DNA of 9,383 nt from Oscillospiraceae bacterium. GTDB taxonomy: Bacteria > Bacillota > Clostridia > Oscillospirales > Ruminococcaceae. The notes beneath the pieces were generated by a model that saw nothing but the letters and a program-made list of their open reading frames with translations, made no database searches and was not told the DNA's origin. The translations under genes and the position numbers were made by a program. Location: positions 1-9,383 of the forward strand of contig JAITVF010000179.1 in assembly GCA_031285945.1 (NCBI GenBank), written 5' to 3'. This document shows, piece after piece, positions 6,050 to 9,383 of this stretch (within the stretch, counting starts at the first letter, position 1; each line of letters begins with the position of its first letter).

Positions 6050-6403
6050 ATGGAGTTCTCCGACACTATGGTTTTTGTAACGGGGCACGCGCGGCCCGTA
6101 AAGGACGACGCCATCACCGCAGTCTATCAGGTCTTTTCACTCAGCCTGATTATTGAAACTCTGGACGATAGTATAGCCGACGTCTCCTGCACCATGGTTA
6201 TGCAGGAATCGGCGGATTTTATTCGCCACCTGCTGCGGGGGAAAAACATCCTCACCGATATGGGCGTTATTGCGGATCAGATTAAAGGCAGATTCTTCAC
6301 CTTGGCGCAAAAGCCCATGATGGTAGCGCTTAGGGATGCGCAAAACCGGTATCTTATGGCCTTTCCCGAAAAGCGGGCGGGCGAGTGTCAGAGCAAAACT
6401 TAA
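6050..6403 (+). CDS. DUF3870 domain-containing protein, function unknown
   Basis: The product is a 117-residue soluble protein. It matches what I remember of DUF3870: an N-terminal strand and turn VFVTGHARP (8-16), then a VYQVFSLSLIIE segment (25-36), a conserved DVSCTM (44-49), an FIRHLLRGKNI segment (57-67) and a C-terminal helix with AQKPMMVALRDA (86-97). One conserved cysteine (Cys47) follows the aspartate. No enzymatic function is established to my knowledge. The start is ATG 6050, with GGAG (6039-6042) 7 bases ahead; the reading frame stays open further upstream to the -35 box but has no start with a ribosome binding site. It has its own promoter and a terminator-like hairpin before citD, and is divergent from citG. 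Its position between the citrate lyase genes suggests, but does not show, a link with them. Confidence 0.8.
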   Translation: MEFSDTMVFVTGHARPVKDDAITAVYQVFSLSLIIETLDDSIADVSCTMVMQESADFIRHLLRGKNILTDMGVIADQIKGRFFTLAQKPMMVALRDAQNRYLMAFPEKRAGECQSKT

Positions 6404-6452
6404 TATCTTTCCGATCGGTTTAAGAAAAACCTTCCTGAACCAAGATTCGAAA

Positions 6453-6498
6453 GATCAAAGCGGGGTAAAGCTTTTAATTACCCTGATTTGGTCTTTTT
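6453..6498 (+). terminator. Intrinsic terminator or attenuator between DUF3870 and citD
   Basis: A 15-position stem (6453-6467 with 6479-6493) contains one mismatch and two G-U pairs around an 11-base loop. It is followed by TTTTT (6494-6498) and more T-rich sequence. It lies 50 bases after the DUF3870 stop and 48 bases before citD. No convincing promoter was seen between it and citD, so read-through would be needed to express citDEF, unless a weak promoter exists near the AATAAT at 6514-6519. Confidence 0.7.
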
Positions 6499-6545
6499 GT
6501 TTATTTGCGCAAGAATAATACATAACAGAGGAAAGGGGAAGTGTC

Positions 6546-6830
6546 ATGCGGCTGATTAAGAAGGGAATCGCCGGAACGCTGGAATCTGGAGATATCAGCG
6601 TAGAGGTAGAGGCCAGGGACTCGGGCGGCGTTGAAATCGAGCTTTCCAGTACGGTTGAGGCGCTTTTTGGCAGGCAGCTTCGCCAGGTGATCGAGGAAAC
6701 GCTTAAAGAAAACGGCGTAGAGCACGCCGTTGTAAGGGCGGGAGATAAGGGGGCTTTAGACTGCACAGTCCGCGCCAGGGTGACCACCGCCATATACCGC
6801 GGAGCCGGGAGCGAGGATTACAGGTTCTAA
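6546..6830 (+). CDS. citD: Citrate lyase acyl carrier protein, gamma subunit CitD
   Basis: This 94-residue carrier holds the 2'-(5''-phosphoribosyl)-3'-dephospho-CoA group of citrate lyase, on which acetyl and citryl thioesters are formed. The attachment site is visible: AGTLESGD (9-16), with Ser14 at the position modified in characterised CitD proteins. The following strands DISVEVEA and VEIELSS, and the C-terminal RVTTAIYRG segment, are typical. Length equals the family norm (about 95-100). The start is ATG 6546, with AGAGGAAAGGGGAA directly upstream and AGGGG 7 bases from it. It is the first cit gene of the plus-strand run, and citE follows after 160 bases, an unusually long gap within a citDEF operon. 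CitG, which makes the prosthetic-group precursor, is on the opposite strand. Confidence 0.95.
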   Translation: MRLIKKGIAGTLESGDISVEVEARDSGGVEIELSSTVEALFGRQLRQVIEETLKENGVEHAVVRAGDKGALDCTVRARVTTAIYRGAGSEDYRF

Positions 6831-6990
6831 TACTACTTCGCGATTAAAATCGTTTCAAGACTTGCGGGGATTTTTTTCGCCCTGCAAGGCGGACAACGCA
6901 GCAGAACGAAAAAAAGACCGCAAGGCTGAAATAATTTTGATTGCGCAGTTGTATCAGCTTTATAGCTATAGCTTATTGAGGAGGCTGCAC
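6831..6990 (+). other. citD-citE spacer with possible RNA structure
   Basis: This 160-base gap holds no convincing gene. It contains a 4-bp hairpin CGAT/ATCG (6841-6852) and an inverted repeat TTTTTTTCG (6871-6879) with CGAAAAAAA (6907-6915), inside which CTGC (6882-6885) can pair with GCAG (6898-6901). It also contains CGCAA/TTGCG (6919-6923 with 6941-6945) and the palindrome TATAGCTATA (6961-6970). The frame upstream of citE is open from a TTG at 6862, but that start has no ribosome binding site. The spacer may set CitD:CitE stoichiometry or act as a processing site; this is a guess. Confidence 0.4.
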
Positions 6991-7884
6991 ATGAAAAAAA
7001 GGCTGCGCAGAACCATGATGTTTGTGCCGGGCAACGCGCCCAGCATGATAAGGGACGCGCATATATACGGGGCCGACAGCCTGATGTTCGACCTTGAGGA
7101 TTCGGTTTCGCTCGGCGAAAAGGACGCCGCCCGCGTTCTTGTTTACAACGCGCTTAAGAGCATCGATTACGGACAAATTGAAAAGGTGGCTCGAATAAAC
7201 CCCCTTTCCACCCCTTACGGAGCGAAGGACATAGAAGCCATGGTCAAGGCGGGTATCGACGTTATACGCCTCGCCAAGACCGAAACGGCGGAGGATATAC
7301 TCGAGGTTGAGGCTCTGGTGGCCGAGGCGGAAAAAGCCTGCGGCCGTGAAAACCAGGTGCTTCTCATGGCGGCTATAGAAAGCGCCCTGGGGGTAATAAA
7401 CGCTTTTTCCATATCCACAGCCTCGAAAAGGATGATGGGCATAGCCTTGGGGGCCGAGGATTACTGCGCCAATTTGCAGGTCAGCCGCTCTGAGGAGGGC
7501 GACGAGCTTCTGTTTGCCCGCCAGCGCATCGTGGTGGCCGCTAAGGCGGCGGGGATAGCAGCGCTCGATACCGTGTTCTCAAACATAAACGATATGGAAA
7601 GCTTCGAAAAAGAGGTCCGCTTTATAAAAAAGCTGGGGTTCGACGGCAAATCGGTCGTCAATCCCCGCCAGATAGACCCGGTTCACGCAATCTACGCCCC
7701 CACCCAAAGGGAGATAGAAAACGCCCTTAGGGTAAAGGCCGCCATACTGGAGGCCGAAGAGAGGGGCAGCGGCGTTATAAGCCTTGACGGCCGTATGGTA
7801 GACCGCCCCGTGGCGCTGAGGGCCGAAAGGGTGCTGGAGGTTGCCGTGGCCTGTAATATGCTCAAGGAGGAGGAGCTTCAGTGA
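6991..7884 (+). CDS. citE: Citrate lyase beta subunit CitE (citryl-ACP lyase)
   Basis: This 297-residue TIM-barrel enzyme cleaves citryl-ACP to oxaloacetate and acetyl-ACP within the citrate lyase complex. Seen motifs: RTMMFVPGN (7-15), FDLEDSV (33-39), the substrate-binding ARINP with Arg69, Lys96 in IRLAKTE, and Mg-ligand candidates Glu130 (AAIESALG) and Asp157 (LGAEDYC). The loop VVNPRQI comes late in the barrel, and a C-terminal helical tail follows. The start is ATG 6991, with GAGGAGG (6978-6984) 6 bases ahead, giving the usual family length. Related CitE-like proteins (malyl- or citramalyl-CoA lyases) share the fold, but adjacency to citD and citF makes genuine CitE the best reading. 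Its stop overlaps the start of citF by 4 bases, suggesting translational coupling. Confidence 0.95.
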   Translation: MKKRLRRTMMFVPGNAPSMIRDAHIYGADSLMFDLEDSVSLGEKDAARVLVYNALKSIDYGQIEKVARINPLSTPYGAKDIEAMVKAGIDVIRLAKTETAEDILEVEALVAEAEKACGRENQVLLMAAIESALGVINAFSISTASKRMMGIALGAEDYCANLQVSRSEEGDELLFARQRIVVAAKAAGIAALDTVFSNINDMESFEKEVRFIKKLGFDGKSVVNPRQIDPVHAIYAPTQREIENALRVKAAILEAEERGSGVISLDGRMVDRPVALRAERVLEVAVACNMLKEEELQ

Positions 7885-9383
7885 CTAACCCCGGCCTTTC
7901 CGAAAGATACATAGAGGCGCGCGGCTTAAAAAAGTATATCCCCGGCGAAAGCGACCGCATAGTGCTCAAGGACCCGCGCAAGCTCAGGCAGCGCCAGATG
8001 GAGAGCTATAAGATCATAAGCTCGCTCGAGGAGGCGGTAAGCCTCTGCGGGCTTAAGGACGGTATGACGATATCCTTCCACCATCATTTTAGAGACGGGG
8101 ACTATATCGTAAATTTAGTGCTCAATACCCTCGCGCGAATGGGCTTTAAAAATCTTACGGTAGCTTCATCCAGCCTCTCCGACTGCCATCATCCCATGAT
8201 AGGGCATATAAAGAGCGGTCTCGTTACCCGCATCGAGACCTCGGGGCTGCGCGGCAAGCTCGCGGACGCCATCTCCCACGGGCTGATGGAGGAGCCGGTG
8301 GTGTTCCGCTCCCACGGCGGAAGGGCCGCAGCCATCGCCGACGGCTCCCTGCACATTGATATAGCTTTTCTGGGCGCGCCCTCCTGCGACCCCTACGGCA
8401 ACGCCAACGGATACACTAGGGACGGCGAGGAAAAATCTGTCTGCGGCTCTATGGGCTACGCGCGGGTGGACGCTCAGTACGCCCACCACGTCATAGTCCT
8501 CACCGACAATATCGTGCCCTACCCCAACGCCCCCTTCGGGATTCCCGAGTACGAGGTCGACTATATCGTAAAAGTCGACGCGGTGGGGGACGCCGGCAGG
8601 ATAATGTCGGGCGCGACTCGCTTTACCTCTAACCCCCGGGATCTGCTCATAGCCGAAAAGGCGGCTGAGGCCGTCATACACTCGGGCTACTTCGAGAACG
8701 GCTTCTCTCTCCAGACCGGAACCGGCGGCGCTTCTCTGGCGGTTACCCGCTTTATAAGGGACGAGATGGAAAAGCGTAAGATCACGGCCTCCTTCGCGCT
8801 GGGCGGGATTACCGGCCAGATGGTGGAGCTCCACGAGGCGGGGCTTATAAGAAGGCTTTTGGACGTTCAGAGCTTTGACCTTGCCGCGGCCCAGTCCCTT
8901 AAGAACAACCGCTTTCACCAGCAGATAGACGCCAACTACTACGCCAACCCCTATACCAGGGGCTCGGCCGTAAACGAGCTGGACGTGGTTATTCTTTCGG
9001 CCCTTGAAATCGACGTGGACTTTAACGTAAACGTCCTCACCGGCTCCGACGGTATAATCCGCGGGGCGATAGGCGGGCATCAGGATACGGCGGCGGGGGC
9101 CGCTCTCTCCATTCTGGTGGGCCCGCTGGTAAGGGGCAGAATTCCCACGATACTGGGCCGGGTCAACACCGTAATAACCCCCGGCGACACGGTGGACGTC
9201 TTTGTAAGCGACCAGGGGGTGGCGGTAAATCCTCGCAGACCCGAAGTCGCCGAAAGGCTTAAGGCCGCCAGAATCCCAGTTTACACCATGGAGGAGCTAA
9301 AGCAAAAAGCAGAGCGCACGGTGGGCAGGCCCGACCCGCTCCCCTTTGGCGAAAAGGTTGTGGGGGTCGTTACCTACCGCGAC
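7881..9383 (+). CDS. citF: Citrate lyase alpha subunit CitF (citrate:ACP transferase), 3' end cut by window
   Basis: The frame is open for 501 codons from GTG 7881 to the last base, with no stop. CitF is typically about 510 residues, so only a few residues are missing. CitF swaps acetate for citrate on the acetyl-ACP thioester, generating the citryl-ACP that CitE cleaves. It belongs to the CoA-transferase superfamily. Recognisable segments, in order: ISFHHHFRDGDY, TVASSSLSDCHHPMI, VVFRSHGGRA, GAPSCDPYGNANG, NIVPYPNAPFGI, LQTGTGGASLAV, FALGGITGQMVELH, VLTGSDGIIRGAIGGHQD and VNTVITPGD. The start is GTG, embedded in the citE stop as GTGA, with AAGGAGGAGGAG at 7864-7874. No frameshift is visible. 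Rich use of ATA for isoleucine and AGG for arginine matches the neighbouring genes. Whether citC or other genes follow cannot be seen. Confidence 0.94.
   Translation, partial: MTNPGLSERYIEARGLKKYIPGESDRIVLKDPRKLRQRQMESYKIISSLEEAVSLCGLKDGMTISFHHHFRDGDYIVNLVLNTLARMGFKNLTVASSSLSDCHHPMIGHIKSGLVTRIETSGLRGKLADAISHGLMEEPVVFRSHGGRAAAIADGSLHIDIAFLGAPSCDPYGNANGYTRDGEEKSVCGSMGYARVDAQYAHHVIVLTDNIVPYPNAPFGIPEYEVDYIVKVDAVGDAGRIMSGATRFTSNPRDLLIAEKAAEAVIHSGYFENGFSLQTGTGGASLAVTRFIRDEMEKRKITASFALGGITGQMVELHEAGLIRRLLDVQSFDLAAAQSLKNNRFHQQIDANYYANPYTRGSAVNELDVVILSALEIDVDFNVNVLTGSDGIIRGAIGGHQDTAAGAALSILVGPLVRGRIPTILGRVNTVITPGDTVDVFVSDQGVAVNPRRPEVAERLKAARIPVYTMEELKQKAERTVGRPDPLPFGEKVVGVVTYRD

Noticed and set aside
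6862..6990. 43-codon N-terminal extension of citE from a TTG
   Set aside because: There is no ribosome binding site at the TTG, and the added residues match nothing in CitE, while ATG 6991 has GAGGAGG at ideal spacing and gives the family length.
8166..9080. Long open frame of 304 codons on the minus strand
   Set aside because: It lies wholly inside citF, whose translation matches its family throughout. The antisense product is a low-complexity mirror of GC-rich codons with no family resemblance.
1..9383. CRISPR array, transposase, phage or toxin-antitoxin genes
   Set aside because: Both strands were read for regularly spaced direct repeats and for such protein families; none was seen.

Overview
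The window looks like chromosomal DNA from an anaerobic Gram-positive bacterium, most likely of the class Clostridia (Bacillota). The reasons are purine-rich ribosome binding sites ahead of almost every gene, consensus housekeeping promoters (TTGACA/TATAAT), a NiaR/NiaX niacin module, a two-gene minimal Suf system, QueH in place of QueG, and a fermentative citrate lyase cluster. Base composition is moderately GC-rich, yet isoleucine is often ATA and arginine often AGG. The genus cannot be named from this sequence.

Left part (1-1485, minus strand). niaR, a 3H-domain niacin repressor, is followed downstream by niaX, the niacin-binding subunit of an ECF vitamin transporter. niaX has its own textbook promoter between the two genes, with a 24-bp palindromic NiaR-type operator lying over the -10 box and the probable start point. 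The operator sits inside a larger nested dyad whose outer arms pair the niaX ribosome binding site with sequence upstream. Ahead of niaR is a run of three hairpins (1321-1485) that is either a small mobile or repeat element or a structured 5' leader.

Second part (1600-3464, plus strand). sufC and a SufB/D-like gene form a compact two-gene operon with its own promoter and a strong terminator. No SufS, SufU or second SufB/D is present, so this matches the minimal SmsCB-type iron-sulfur assembly system.

Third part (3485-5863, minus strand). Read in the direction of transcription: citG (citrate lyase prosthetic-group precursor synthesis), an unusual small protein with two CxxC pairs and an HExxH motif, queH (last step of queuosine synthesis), and a small hydrophobic membrane protein.

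Fourth part (5975-9383, plus strand). This part is divergent from citG. A DUF3870 gene with its own promoter and terminator is followed by citD, citE and citF, the acyl carrier, lyase and CoA-transferase subunits of citrate lyase. citF runs off the window near its expected end. CitG makes the precursor of the prosthetic group that ends up on Ser14 of CitD, so the divergent citG and citDEF genes serve one enzyme. citC and citX are not seen in the window.

No tRNA, rRNA, CRISPR array, transposase or phage gene was recognised. Genes are ordinary housekeeping or metabolic types. The less explained parts are the nested niaX dyad, the triple-hairpin element, the HExxH/CxxC protein, the DUF3870-citrate lyase link and the leader of citD.
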